From Isoetes taiwanensis (lineage: Eukaryota; Streptophyta; Lycopodiopsida; Isoetales; Isoetaceae): 64,000 bases of DNA. The stretch is taken from the NCBI GenBank assembly GCA_021234155.1, contig JAJEKV010000058.1:4536600-4600599 (forward strand), in the 5' to 3' direction. A program made the position numbers and the translations under genes. Under the pieces are notes generated by a model. It searched no databases. It had not been told where the DNA came from and saw nothing but the letters and a program-made list of their open reading frames with translations. Positions within the stretch are counted from its first letter, which is position 1. Every line of letters starts with the position of its first letter. Positions 11,216 through 23,206 of the stretch are shown here, piece after piece.

Positions 11216-14150
11216 TTTTTACAAATTTAGTAGCTAAATTCTTAATAAAAAGAGCTCTCCACCCAACTAGGCCACTCAACTATCAATATCAGTGTAGCAC
11301 TTCCAAAACGTAACAATGGTCGAACATTTTTTTTTTTTTTTATTATTATTTTTTTATTTAAGATATTTTGCTTCAATTAAGCAATTTTGCTTGGACAGTC
11401 AATAGTGATCCAGGGGTCTCTGGTGACATTAGAACTCATGACACTAACATTTGAGCTTATATTTGAACTTATATGAAACATATGTTGCTCAACTGAAAAA
11501 ATAAATTTTAAGTTGCTTACCTCTATACTTAATCAAGCAATTAAGCTTCATAATAAAAAATGGTCTTGAGATTGTTTTTTATACTATTTTGATTCAATTA
11601 AGCAAAATCGCTTGGAATAGCCAATAGTGATCTAGAGATCTCTCAAGATACTAGAACATATGCAGATAACCTTTTAACCTGATGGTATACGAATATGTTA
11701 CTGGTGTATATTTAGATTCCTTAAAAATTTCAAGCAATATTGTTCATAAGGGACAAAAATTTGCTGGTTTTCATGGCCTGTGGACCTTGAGAACTTTCAG
11801 GGTCGATTTAGGGCATATGTATTATTGGCTCGGAAAAAAAAGTTCTTTTATCTGTGACCTTGGCGCCATGCGACCGCTATTGTTGCTGGAAGGCTAACAA
11901 CTGCAAATATTTATCGGATTTGTCTTAGAACAGGTCGGATCTGACTCTTCCGACCGGCATAAGGAAGTTTGAAGACGATGAAGCTGCATTTTGTGCTCTG
12001 GCCGAAAACAGGTAGGCCTCGGTATTGCATTTCGAATCTATTCAAGCATGAATCTGTGCAAAGAATCGCTGGGTTTGTTTTCTAGTTATACTTGGGGCTT
12101 TTGCTCTCCGAGCTGGCTCTCAGCCTACACAATACAGAGGCTAGCACCTTTTGCATCTGGAAAAAGCTTTGGCAGAATTATCTTTGTCGAGCAAAAAACG
12201 TATCGGCTGATACTATGGGCTTGCTTGGCAAGAAGTTTGTACAAAACAGATATGGCTTTAGAAGAGTTTGTGCCTGTTTGCATAAGACCTGATGGCATCA
12301 GAAAAAGAAAAAATGGTTTTCGGATCTGCTTGTTGCAGCCAGATGTGATCGAATCTACCCAGTTCTAGATCTGTCAGATTTGTTGAGATAACAAGTTTTA
12401 TGTTTGCCCGAAGTGGTCAGAATGGTTTGATACAGAGTTTTTGCATTGGTTCATGAGTGCCCAATGTATACATCATTACAGATGAAATCGACCTGTTTAA
12501 TCCTATAAGATATATTATGGATAAGATATATTTGTTGCAATAAGAATGCAATGAGTTTTTAAGCTGTGCTTTGGCTCTAAAGCTACCTGCCAGGATTTCT
12601 AGTTTCTATGCCAGCAAGGCATATAATTACTCCATGGTATACGGCTGTATCTTAGAAGTTTAAGAAAAACATAGTTGCACTTTGGAATATGTGTGACTTT
12701 GGCCGTGTTTCAAAAGCAAAATGGAAAATAAGGCATGGCTAAAGGATGCCGAGTTTATATGAATAGAAGGTATTCTCGACATAAGGAGTACTTTCAGCAT
12801 CAAATAAAACCAATGGACATACATTCTAAGGTTCGTTTTATTATTCAAAATTCTATTTGGATATAAATGGTTGTGCTATGATTGATGCACAAATGTCGCT
12901 TATGACTTCATTATTTTTATGATCACATGCTTTCATAACATGTTTTACGCTGTCACTCTGCTTGGAAACAATCTTGTTTTTGTAGATAAACGTAGCAGGG
13001 TAACATATGATGATGTAAAAAACAGGTCACGTGTAGTGGACCCAGAACGTTCTTACTTGGATTATGGAGTTTCAAACATTTTTGGAGTGCTACATAAAAG
13101 GTTATTGCAGTCTAGTTGCTTCAGTAATATGAACATACTGATCATGCTCTAGATATGATTTCATATTGAACTAGTGATGTGTCAGTATGATGGCAGATGC
13201 TATATGCTTAGTTCACCGTTGAAAATGGCTATGTTCCACAATAGTTGCACTTACATGCCTGATTTATATATGGCCTATGATGGCGCAACAAGATCTGAAA
13301 TAGACCTTATATTATCTGAAAATAGACCTGACATTCTCGCTTTAGAAATAATTATCATGGTAACCAGCTAGATTTGGGATCAAGAAATTGGTTTCTCATC
13401 GATGGTAATCCACGATAATTGTATCTTTGAGACATTTAATTGCGAAATAAGATTTTAAGTTCAATTGGGAAGTTTAAAGCGTTAAGAATGTTAATATTCG
13501 GTCTACTTTCTTGTTAAAGTCACCTCGGGGGCAAAAGGATACAATTGGTGATCGATTGATAAACCGAGGGACCCAATGTACCTTTTGGCCCTTGCACATT
13601 TACCATTATCATGCTAATTGTGTATTGATTTGCTGCAGTGCGGGTTCTCTCCTCCAATTGTATTTATTTTTTTTGTTAGAGTTGGCTTTAGCTTGAAGGA
13701 TGTGGAATATCGAAAAAAGACATGGACAAAGTGGTTTTGGAGCTAGTGGTTTGGAGTCATGCGTCCATTGGAATATGGGCTGCAATATTGACGATCTACG
13801 TATACAAAATGATTTAGTAAGACAACTATTCTAGATTACTGATACACATGGTAAGTTCCTTTTGGCTCAAGTGTATCCATACCAAGTTCTGGGCATAATG
13901 TTCAAACTATGGTACATAGAGTTTATAGTCTATGTAACTGCACATAATTCGAATTGAATATTGTAGCAGATGAATTACTTCTATTTTATAATGATTCTAG
14001 TGAGTAAATAATGGTCTTCAAATTATTTAGGCTTTGGGAAAAGAGGTACTAGTCTAGACTGGCTTGCCCAGTTTAGATATTAGGATGATAATACTGCCAA
14101 GGGATTGACCGAGGCAGATGCTGGTCTAGCGTTTGCTAGTTCGGGCGGTT
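11216..14150. other. No gene seen; one dispersed direct repeat
   Basis: A roughly 65-bp segment at about 11366-11432 (ttcaattaagcaattttgct...) recurs at about 11586-11652. ORFs at 11682, 11991 and 12919 have no motifs I recognise and sit in AT-rich sequence. A T-tract lies at 11330-11341. Confidence 0.45.
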
Positions 14151-14500
14151 TTTTTTTTCTTTGACGGGCAAAAGCCAAAAAGTTTATTAATCAGATAAAA
14201 AGTACAAAATTTACATGTTTCATTTAACTGTGTAAGCACAAAAAAGATGCCACAGGAGCACGAGCCTGGAGCACAATGTGCTTACTCCAGAAAGGGAGAC
14301 TAACGATAAGAATCAATTCGAAGATACTGATGCGTTCCATCATTTCTGAATCAAGAGAGGAGCACTCATAGGCTGTCAGTATCTTTTTCTGGGCCACCGT
14401 AATAACACTATGTGCAGATGAATAAATGCCTGGAAAGATGTGGATTAGAATTTTGTATTTGTCCCGAAAACATTGTGTCATTCAAGGAAACCCCAAACAC
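14151..14500 (-). mobile_element. 3' end of a retroposed (LINE/SINE-type) element
   Basis: On the minus strand the segment ends ctttttggcttttgcccgtc, then aaagaaaaaaaaaacc, the kind of 3' end and A-tail seen on plant non-LTR elements. Upstream, an 85-codon frame (14224-14481) has no clear reverse-transcriptase motif. It is probably a 5'-truncated LINE or SINE copy. Confidence 0.4.
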
Positions 14501-14766
14501 CACGTGACATTGTACTATTGAAGAAAGGTGAAACCCTAATGGTCTTACCAACAATGGCTAAGATGTAAAACTCATGGTTTGAAAAAAGTGTGTTTGGCCT
14601 TGAAAAATCCGGCCATCCTTAAAGATTTTTGACGAGCTAAAAAAATTTTCGGCGATTTTATCGCTATTTTTTGCAAAAGAAGTCCGGGAAATAGGTTAAA
14701 AAAAGAGGTGAAAGTTTTTTTTCCTGATAACATAAAATGGAAGACGGCGAGACTTGGTAAAACTTA

Positions 14767-15095
14767 GGGAAAATTTTAAAAATGCCCCAATATTTTCTCA
14801 TATTTGTTAAAATGCCCTTGTATTTTGTGTATTCAAACTGCCCCAAATTGCCTTCTTTTGTGGATGAGAAATTTGCCAGATCTGCCGAAAACAGGGGATT
14901 TGACATGGAACAGGGGATTTGATGCCGGTTCTTCACCGATTCCTGCTGCAATCAAAGGAGTTCTTGATGAAGGTTCCATTTTCATTGTTTTACAGAAAAT
15001 TTTAAGTCAAATTAAGGGCATTTTGACAAATAACAAAAATATAGGGGCATTTTGGTAAATATGCAAAAATACAAGGGCATTTTTAAAATTTTCCC
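14767..15095. mobile_element. MULE-type MITE with 9-bp target duplication
   Basis: The ends are inverted repeats: GGGAAAATTTTAAAAATGCC at 14767 and its complement ending at 15095, with similarity reaching about 90 bp inward as repeated aaatgccc and gggcattt blocks. The flanks carry an identical 9-bp TAAAACTTA (14758-14766 and 15096-15104). Nine-bp duplications are typical of Mutator-like elements. At 329 bp with no ORF it is non-autonomous. It sits about 140 bp upstream of the TATA box of the gene at 15453. Confidence 0.88.
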
Positions 15096-15234
15096 TAAAA
15101 CTTACTGCTAGAATATACTGGAATATACCAATCCTTTGCCATAAGTTATCAGCCACATGAGTTTTAGGGTTAATGTTCTTGACGAATGGGGTAGAGGACA
15201 CGTTTTTGCCACGCTGGCAGGCAGCCTTTTTTGC

Positions 15235-15241
15235 TATATAA
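15235..15241 (+). promoter_or_regulatory. TATA box of the 15453 gene
   Basis: TATATAA in gctatataaggagg, about 210 bp before the ATG, with a CT-rich stretch (ttttttcgctcagcag) at the expected start region. An ACACGT core lies upstream at about 15198. Confidence 0.55.
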
Positions 15242-15452
15242 GGAGGTACGCAGAAGAACGAGCCTTTTATTTTTTCGCTCAGCAGAAGGCGCTCTCGGTT
15301 TGTTCGATAAAACCGCTTCCTAGTTCCGGCGATTTGCCTGTTCAACCTGTTCGAACCAACCTACACAAAAGAAAGGTGATTTCCTGCTTCTACTCTGTTA
15401 GTTCGTGAATTTGGGTTTCCTCCCTCTTGCGTGGCCTTTAGGGTTTTCAAAT

Positions 15453-16292
15453 ATGATGGCGCAGCATATGGGTTTTCCTCACACAGCTCCTTGGCTGAAA
15501 GAACCTTTTCCTCAGGAGACTTTTGTGTTTATTCCTGGTTCTGGTGGTTATTTAAGAGAACTTCCTTGCCATAATTATGAGCTTCCTCGACTTAGTGATT
15601 TGCAGAGGGCTAACAGGATCAAAACCCGAAAATATTTTCCTAAAGTTGGATTTGGGAAGGCGCAGGGTCTTAAACCTGAAATCAAGAAGGGTCGTAAACC
15701 TGGAAGTAAACGGAGGCCCAAATCCTATTCGGCCAGGAAACTTAATGGAGATAAGTTACCTGGAAAAAAACCACTAAAGCCTGAGACTATTCGTGCTCCA
15801 CCTGAATGGTTAACTCCTCAGAACATTCGTGCGCCTTGGAATACTACTTCTTATTTAATGAGAGCTAAGAAGTCAGGAGGGTTAGACAATCTTGTGTCAC
15901 CTATACCTACTCCATCTGTTCTGTCCACACCTGATTTCTCAAATGCACCTTCATATAGAGAAGGGATAGTAGAGGAGGTTAATAAAGAGTGGGGAGTGGA
16001 TGGTTATGGTTCGATGAATGGATTAATTCGTGCTAAAGCATCAGAAGACATGGCGCAAGGGTGTAGTAATGACGATAATGAGAATTCCCTTCAGCAGTTA
16101 GAACAGCGTGTAGACCAAGATTTTGAAATATTATATGGTAGTGGAACAGAAGCCCCTCGGGATGATCAGGAGCAGCGAATTAATAATTTGGAAGAGGAGA
16201 ACCTTACCCTTAATGAAAGAGTGTATGCAATGCAACAGGAAATAGAGTTACTCAAACGGCAAGTTGCTAAGATTGGCATTGATAAAAAATGA
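15453..16292 (+). CDS. Conserved plant protein with basic region, PYNT-like motif and coiled coil (HEXIM-like layout)
   Basis: The ATG at 15453 opens 279 codons without interruption. I chose it over an upstream in-frame GTG at 15405. Residues 76-112 are strongly basic (KKGRKPGSKRRPK). Residues 127-136 read APWNTTSYLM, followed by LVSPIPTPSVLSTP. EWGVDGYGSMNGLIR lies at 179-193. Residues 238-272 form a heptad coiled coil (INNLEEENLTLNERVYAMQQ). Animal HEXIM proteins, which hold P-TEFb inactive with 7SK RNA, have the same order: a basic RNA-binding patch, APYNTTQFLM, an acidic stretch and a coiled coil. I recall similar uncharacterised nuclear proteins across plants, but the HEXIM link is inference. 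The gene is intronless, has its own TATA box and looks functional; a retrogene origin is possible. Confidence 0.75.
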   Translation: MMAQHMGFPHTAPWLKEPFPQETFVFIPGSGGYLRELPCHNYELPRLSDLQRANRIKTRKYFPKVGFGKAQGLKPEIKKGRKPGSKRRPKSYSARKLNGDKLPGKKPLKPETIRAPPEWLTPQNIRAPWNTTSYLMRAKKSGGLDNLVSPIPTPSVLSTPDFSNAPSYREGIVEEVNKEWGVDGYGSMNGLIRAKASEDMAQGCSNDDNENSLQQLEQRVDQDFEILYGSGTEAPRDDQEQRINNLEEENLTLNERVYAMQQEIELLKRQVAKIGIDKK

Positions 16293-16696
16293 GGATTAGC
16301 ATGTCTGACAAACTCATTAGGATGGCCTTAGCTTAACATGCTCAAGCAACACCAGTAGATGATTCAAATTAAGCTGAGTCCTCTCTTTATGAACTATTTG
16401 GCTCCCATTTAATTTTCGAGTCCATAGAGGGATCTTTTCTAATGAGAGCTCATCTTGTGCGACACTATTCCTGTACCATGTTTAGATTGGATGCTTTTTC
16501 AAGCCCTGTATATATAAGTGTTACCACCACTTGTTCATTGTATTTTTACTTGAAGTTTTAAGGCAATGTAAGCGTGTTTTTATGTAAATTAAATATGTTT
16601 TTCTTGGAAGTTCTAGTTCTTGAAGGTTTACATGCTGCAATGAGACGTAGGAGCCGCTGGATTTGAAGCGGGAATAATGGTTTTTTTGTTGGTACC

Positions 16697-16702
16697 AATA
16701 AA
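16697..16702 (+). terminator. Possible poly(A) signal of the 15453 gene
   Basis: AATAAA about 400 bp past the stop codon, in a T-rich 3' region. Other weak plant-type signals lie nearer, so this is only a candidate. Confidence 0.25.
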
Positions 16703-17940
16703 CTCTGGTTCCATCTGCAACTTTAAGTTTTGACTGTATCTTAGCAATTGTGTCGAGCAATCATACTTGAAAATTATATTTGAAGCTGAAATCAGTTGTT
16801 GAAAATTGTGTTGATAATTATACTTGAAGCTGAAAATTATTATCTGCTTATTTTTCCACATAGAAATCAATGCTGTTACGCTCACTCTATATAAATCTCT
16901 ATATTGCATCTTGGGATTTGTTTGTTTCTAATTAGATGCAGATTTTGCTCTTGATTGGCAGATGTGATATTCCTGATCCGTTAATTTTATAGTCTAAATT
17001 CTACACATGTTAAGAAAATACGAATTATATCCTGCTCCTTTTTATTAGAGATGAATCAGTAGATTGTAGGTTGCTGATTCTGGCTAAGATAAATGGACCT
17101 GACAAAAAATTTACGAGCTAGAATTTGTGTTGTGCCAATTTAGGGTCAAAGATCAGACCCATTGTAGAAATAAATACTCCCCCTATGGCAAATAATATGT
17201 ACGTTAAAAATAGGGAACTGCAAACAAATCTGAGAAATAAAAACTCTAGAAAAATCAAGCGGAAGGGGTTTCTTCAGCGCCCGTTCAAGCACGGAATTTT
17301 GTGCGAGCCGCAAATTCGTTAAAGTAGTGTCGGAATTGCAGGTACAAAGGCTCCTATGAATAACACATGAACATCTAAATGTAGAGCAAAAAAAATAACT
17401 TAAAAGATCATCGTTTTTTTATATCACAGATGCGTTAATCTTCATCATACATGCTAAATTCGCCCCTACCTATTAAGATATACGCTATTTAACATACACT
17501 CTTTTACTTATGTGCAATATGGTTTGCTAGTTCATGAAACCGTATTTTTAGTACATAAGGTTTGGAAGGTTAATGGGGTGTATTGTATGAATTTTGGTAT
17601 GGGAATAGGGTAAAAAGGCATCTTTGATTTTCCTGTATTCATGGGCGGCATTTTTTGGGCTCGAGCGTGGCCGACCATGGCTGGATAGGTTTCTTCATTA
17701 GATTGCATTTCGTGGGCCTGCTGCAGGAGCCCGAAAGTAGAAGGTTTTTCTGGCCGGATTTGGAAGATGTGATGCGCTGGAGAACTGTTGCAGGAGCCGA
17801 AAGCAGGCATGTAGTGCGCCATAGCTTGAAGGTAAAGGTTTTCTGTTCATTTGTGAGTGCTTTTCTTCAAATCCGGCCAAGAAGAAGCACGAAGAGACTG
17901 GTAAACTTAAAATCTGCATTAACGTTTGCATGGCATTATC
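16703..17940. other. No gene seen
   Basis: AT-rich until about 17530, then a GC-richer block with overlapping frames on both strands (17532-17931) but no recognisable domain. Confidence 0.45.
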
Positions 17941-17959
17941 CCCTGCCCTTTAAGGGCGG

Positions 17960-18022
17960 GCAGATTGCTTGGAGCTGCTTGGAGCTGCGCAGTGCGCAGG
18001 GGGTTCGAATCCCCCAGTCTGT
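17960..18022 (+). tRNA. tRNA relic (acceptor and T arm kept, D and anticodon arms degraded)
   Basis: GGGGG-TTCGAAT-CCCCC (17999-18015) is a perfect T arm with a B-box. The next seven bases AGTCTGT pair fully, with two wobbles, with GCAGATT at 17960-17966. The middle is only about 32 nt (repeated gcttggagct) and has no A-box, so it cannot be a working tRNA. It could be a SINE head or pseudogene. Confidence 0.35.
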
Positions 18023-18460
18023 GTCCTCATGCCAGGTGCACTTGTGCTTCAGGCTTCTTTGGTGGCTGTGAACGCCTGCCTCAGGTATGTGGTGCCACAC
18101 ACAGGAAGCTTTTCTTGCACTCTTTTCTATTTTCAGAATTTGGGCTCCATGCAGAATTATCTGCTGCTGCAATGGTATGGCTGTGCTTCACAGGTTGTGC
18201 TAGATAACTCCCTTTCTTTTTATTCATTTTCTATTCACTGCTATACAGTGGCGAATTTACATGCCCTGGCTTCTTGTTGCTCTTCATTGCTAGGTAGAGC
18301 GTATGTAATCTGAACTTATGCACTTTGTGCATTAGCAATTTCGTATGCAAACTGAATGAAACTTAGGTAATTCAGAGAGATGTGACTTTCTGTTATGGAT
18401 GCTCATAGTGTGCATCATCAAACATGAAGGTTAAAAAAAGGATGGGAAAATGCATTGGCA

Positions 18461-18477
18461 GGGGGTTCAAATCCCCC
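18461..18477 (+). repeat. Second T-arm/B-box copy
   Basis: GGGGGTTCAAATCCCCC, with related flanks (cagg before; ggtttgt...gtcc after), repeats the motif at 17999-18015 about 460 bp away. The rest of the tRNA shape is not evident. Both probably come from one duplicated tRNA-derived unit. Confidence 0.4.
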
Positions 18478-18479
18478 GG

Positions 18480-20384
18480 TTTGTTTGTCCATTCTCTTTG
18501 CAGGTGCTGAAGGAGCCTCGGCATTGACGGCTGGCAAACTGTTGGGCTGCAGCAGGGAAGCTTGTGGGAGAAAGCTCACTGCCTACTAATTTAGAAGCAT
18601 GATCCGCTGCTGCTTTAGTGCCTCCAATAGTGGCAGTTCCTATTTTGAAGTCAAATGACATGAAAATCCTTTGCAATGGATGTCAACGGCCCCTTAGGAA
18701 TAGAGCCACATCAGCGTTTGACCCCATCTCCCGATGAGGTGTAGGGATGGGATCGCACTAGAGGGCATATCCCTCAGAATATTCCCCTATCTAATGGCTG
18801 GGAATTCACTAGAGCGCCCATCAGCGATAAACATGACGAACCGCCAATTATGTTGGACATTATCATAAGAAATGCATGCTTTAGTACTCAATGACCATTA
18901 GGTGTTTGTAATGAATACCATTAGGTTGATAAACAATTAATGAGATATTTAGAGAGATTTAATCACAAACCAAAAGTGACCCACATACATCTATACTTAT
19001 GTGCGGCAATGCTAGCCACACGCTGGCTGAAAAAAAGAGGACACCCATCCCTGAAAACATTTTAAGTAAGTAGATTTTGAAACCCTACTTAATGTCTCTG
19101 CCGATAACATTCCATTTTTTGGGTTTAGGGCAGCGGGATGGGGGTGTGTTAGGTGTTCAGGTGATAGGTTGTGTTTGTGGCCAAAAGGGTATCACAATTG
19201 TTACTAGTTGGAGGGTATGAGCAAGAAGAAAGAAAATGCAATGCAATTCATCATTCCTGATGATGCATATAATGCACATGTATTGCAAGGTTTTGAAAAG
19301 TTTTATGTCTATATTGACGTAAGAGTGGCCCTAATGGCAACCCTTATATTATTTGCTTAATATAGACATATTAACTAACCTTTATAGACTGTGGTGGCAA
19401 TCCATACCATTGCAATCAAAAGGGTGTACTTATCAAATTACAATTGACAAATATTGCTTTATATTTTATGCGCGAAGGTCTGGGATACTCATAAGTGCGA
19501 GTTTTAATACCAATATCACAAAAAACGGTTCGTCGTGCAAAAGTTATATTTATACGTCTTTTTTTAGTTGGTTCTATATGATTTGGGCATGTATTCAATT
19601 CTTCGTATATTGTATGTATTTATGGAGCGTGCACGACATATTCTGGCATTTTCTGACTATATGTTCACCCATGTATGTATATATTATGTATTGCAATTAT
19701 GTACTGTGATGGTATTTTGTCCCCTACTTGACATGCAAGCATCGAACATTTTATTTTAGGGCAGGCTCGCTACGATGGCAGGGCTGATTCTGGCACGCAA
19801 ATCTATATGGCTGCAGTTGTCTGTGAATTTACAAAGTTTGAGGACAATTTTGCAAGCTCTAAGGGCCAGTTTGCATTTTCGCAGACCCAAAGGGTCTGGC
19901 CGAATTTATGAAGCTCAAAAGCTAGTGGGTGAGTTTGCAGGCCTGTGGATGAGTTTGCAACACCACAGAACCTGGGGAACTCACCATAAATCTGGCCGAA
20001 ATCACAGGCGCAACCAAAGATTAAATAGGGGCAGCTGGTTTCTGATCAGGAGTAGCCGAAAAATGAAAAGGGGCAGCCGAATTTTGATCAGAAGCATTCG
20101 AATATTTGAGTTACAACATTGCAACATAGATCAGTAATTCTGCATCAGGATGTTAACACTCTTTTTGCTTCAATTGGATGTGGTATCTAGTGGGATTAAG
20201 CACATGCAAAAGCCTATTTGATGGCTGAAGAAGACATGGATATGCCATACCTGGATCTAAGCATATTTTTTCGGCATAATTACGTATTGGCTCCACAAAT
20301 TGAAGGGCAAAAGTATGCTGGTGGGTATCAAATAAACGCGATGCAGCACCCAGCACTTTCCAGCACTTTCCAGCACTTGTTTTT
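18480..20384. other. No gene seen
   Basis: Several short frames (for example 19353-19709) in AT-rich DNA without motifs. The stretch 19770-20140 is coding-like in composition but matches nothing I know. Confidence 0.4.
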
Positions 20385-20880
20385 CATAATCGGCCATGCA
20401 AAATTTCAGGGCCTAATTTGGGATATTGAGTGAGCAATTAGAGAAAACCCATTTCTGCCCCAATTTTGGTAAAACAGAACAAAATTTCTTAATTCAGCCC
20501 AAATTAAGCTAAATCAGATGGGGCTTTTCAGATTTTCATAATCAGCCATGCACCCATATGCTACGTGCAAAATTTCAGAACCTAATTTGGGATATTGTGT
20601 GAGCAATTAGAGAAAAACCATTTACGCAATGGTTTTGGTACAATTGAAGAATTTTTAATTCAGCCCAAATTAAGCTAAATCATTTGGGGCTTTTGATTTT
20701 CATAATCAGCCATGCACCCATATCCTGCGTGCAAAATTTCAGATCCTAATTTGGGATATTGAGTGAAAAATTAAAGAAAAACCATTCTTGCAACAGGTTT
20801 TTTGTAAAACAGTGAGATATCTCTTAAGTCAGCCCAATTTAAGCAAAATTAGATGGGGCTTTTAGGCTGAATATGGTCGA
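20385..20880. repeat. Tandem array, three degenerate units of about 165-170 bp
   Basis: The phrase cctaatttgggatatt recurs with periods of 169 and 164 (20421, 20590, 20754), each followed by gagcaattagagaaaa-like sequence and later cagcccaaattaagctaaat. It is minisatellite-like and has no coding sense. Confidence 0.85.
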
Positions 20881-21150
20881 AATGACAATCCTACCTTGGT
20901 GGATAAGTTCTATGAAAAGATATGATGGATTGAGCAACTAATTGGAGATTCACATGCCAATTTGGAGTTTGGGTCATTTCTGCGCACTAGTCAGACTCCA
21001 ATCTAATGAAATCGGTGCTAATCTAATGGAAAATTCGAGCAATGTGGAATGATTCTTGGCTGAAGAATCCTCTTAACAAATGAAGAGTGTAAAAAAACGA
21101 ACCCACCAGCACCCACGAGCACCCAAAAAAAAGCAGGAAGCAGGGGTGCT

Positions 21151-21178
21151 AAAAGCATGCGTCCGGACGCATGCTTTT
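21151..21178. repeat. Perfect 28-bp palindrome
   Basis: Each half is AAAAGCATGCGTCC; the two halves meet at the TCCGGA centre. It is flanked by agcaccc (21116, 21126) and gggtgct (21144), which extend the inverted symmetry loosely. Confidence 0.85.
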
Positions 21179-22523
21179 GATACCCACCAGCATACTTTTA
21201 CCCTGAATGCGAAGATATCGTTCCAAGTCAATGTTGTATATGTATTTCTATTGTAACTCCCAGGTATTGATTAATTTTGCCTCTGCATTTGGTAAGCCAT
21301 TAATCCTGGATTCCAAGAGATTGCTGAGAATTCTATGGCATTTGTATGGACATTCCACATGGTAGCTTTTTTAACCTTGTACAATTAGTTAATTTTATTG
21401 CAGCCTACTCTGTTGAGATTGTGAAGGAAAAGCTTCTGGTATTGACAGGCATGATGACTTTAATTCATGGACAATGCACAAATCTCTTGATGATGGCTAC
21501 ACTTGTTGCTCTATGCGAGACGGTATTCATGTATGTCTCTAACTTTGTCCTTTCATATGGTGTTCTACAAATATACTTCTGAATCAAGCAACTTATGAGC
21601 TACATTTCACAAATACATCTTCTGTAGCATTGGAGACTCATTTGTTCATTTCTATAGCAACTTCAGTTAATTTTATTGCAGCCTACTCTGGGGAAATTAT
21701 AGACAGCATTTCAAATCATAGCTTTCCATTTCAACATTCACAAAACCAATGTCCAAACCTGCCTGAGGCCGCACATTAGTAAATGAGTAATGTAGCTTCA
21801 ACAACACAGGTGAATTCTTGCTTTTTATGTATTTTGCATAATGGAGGACCTTGCTTCAGAGTCAGATTATGCTGGATTATGCCAAGAAATTAGTGGCACA
21901 ATCTTATTGTTTGTCCTTGCATGTGGTATCCTACATGCCTGCAGTTTGAAGGACAAATTTTTAAGAAATTAAAAACCTGCAAGCATTGAAATTTCTGCAA
22001 GCTAGCATCCTTCGCGAGCTAGTTTGAGAGTTGATGACAATTAAGATTAAAAGTTGTCTCTTAGCAGGGCATATTTGTTGTGGTTAATTGGCTGCAAAAC
22101 ATGGACAGCCCGCCTTTATTCTTGTGGGCAGAAGCAATTTATTTGGGAAATATTCAATGCTCAGATTGAATCGAATAAATTCCCAGACTATGCGACTCTT
22201 GGCTATTTCTCCTAGGCAAAAGAGTATAGTGCCAGACTGATATATCGTATGAAGTTTCAGGCATCCGAATTTTATAGTGTCTGGGTAAAAGCACTCTGTG
22301 ATGTATCAAAAATGCGCATTTTGACGCCACATTTTTGCACCTTCTTTGTTGTAGAATTGGGTGGTGCATACCGAAGCGGAGATTGTAGGAGTGTGAATTA
22401 ATGAGCGTCAGTTATTTTGAATTTTATGCCACGTCATTGCCCCTCATTTTGAATTAGGAAATAATCACCTCTTGTTCTGTTTTTTTGCCGCTTCTTGCCG
22501 ATTGAACCCTAAGGGAGTCAGAA
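21179..22523. other. No clear gene; short direct repeat
   Basis: A 26-bp phrase starting agttaattttattgcagcct occurs at 21387 and 21665. The sequence could include introns and 5' exons of the broken gene at 22.5 kb, but I could not define any. Confidence 0.35.
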
Positions 22524-23206
22524 TTGAATGCCACTAGTTATACAATGAAATCTCTCATTAAACAAGAGATTGTGCCCCATCAAGATCTAAAGAAGCTGGG
22601 AGTGACAAAGTTCCAAATGAATCTGGCTATAGGTATTTTTCCCCAAATGTTTGTTCAAACTGAAAAATTAAGGCATATGTTTTCTTGTACAGGTTGCAGA
22701 ATCTGAGCCATGAACAATATAAAGAGTTCATGCAAATTTACAAAAGAATTACAGGGAAGCCACATACATGGGGTGGAATGGCTCCTGGAACCTGGGCAGT
22801 GGCTTATTATCTGCATATAAAAGGGGGGGAGGGGGGAGGGGCTGTTAATTGAAAGAGCTTCTTGGATTATTATAGAACTCCCGATGAGAAAGCAGATGTC
22901 AGTTCTTCTAGCCCCAAGAGAAAGCATAGGCAAATCCAACCTGAGCAGGAAGAAAATAGTAAAAGTGGCAGGGATGATGAAGATGATAGGGAAAAAATCA
23001 AATCAGGTTCCTCTAGACCACACATTCAATCTGAACTCACAATCAAAACAAAAAAACAGAGCAATGTTTTGAGACCAAAATATGCCATTGCAGGTATGTT
23101 CAATTATTAGTTGTATTACAATAGAAAAAAATCTCAAGCTTGACCTAGATTGTTTCTATCAACACAGAAAAAGTAACCTCAAATCCACTTCAAGAATCAG
23201 GTATGT
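22524..23206 (+). pseudogene. 5' part of a gene paralogous to 42.7-43.2 kb, split by an LTR element
   Basis: Likely exons encode SLIKQEIVPHQDLKKLGVTK (to about 22632, then a GT donor), LQNLSHEQYKEFMQIYKRIT (from about 22694) and an acidic/basic stretch KADVSSSSPKRKHRQ...KTKKQSNVLRPKYAIAG ending at a GTATGT donor (23095). The copy at 42703 reads LKNLNPDQYREVVMLNKQIM and later TNRTEKQSDVKP, so the two are homologous. A poly-G run near 22821-22845 breaks the frame. The LTR element at 23207 is inserted after caggtatgt; homology to the 43 kb copy resumes at 26291 (gcatgttg-rich sequence). The function is unknown. Confidence 0.55.

Noticed and set aside
17655-18313. Long overlapping frames on both strands around 17.6-18.3 kb
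   Set aside because: GC-richer composition opens several frames at once, and the region holds the tRNA relic; no domain found.
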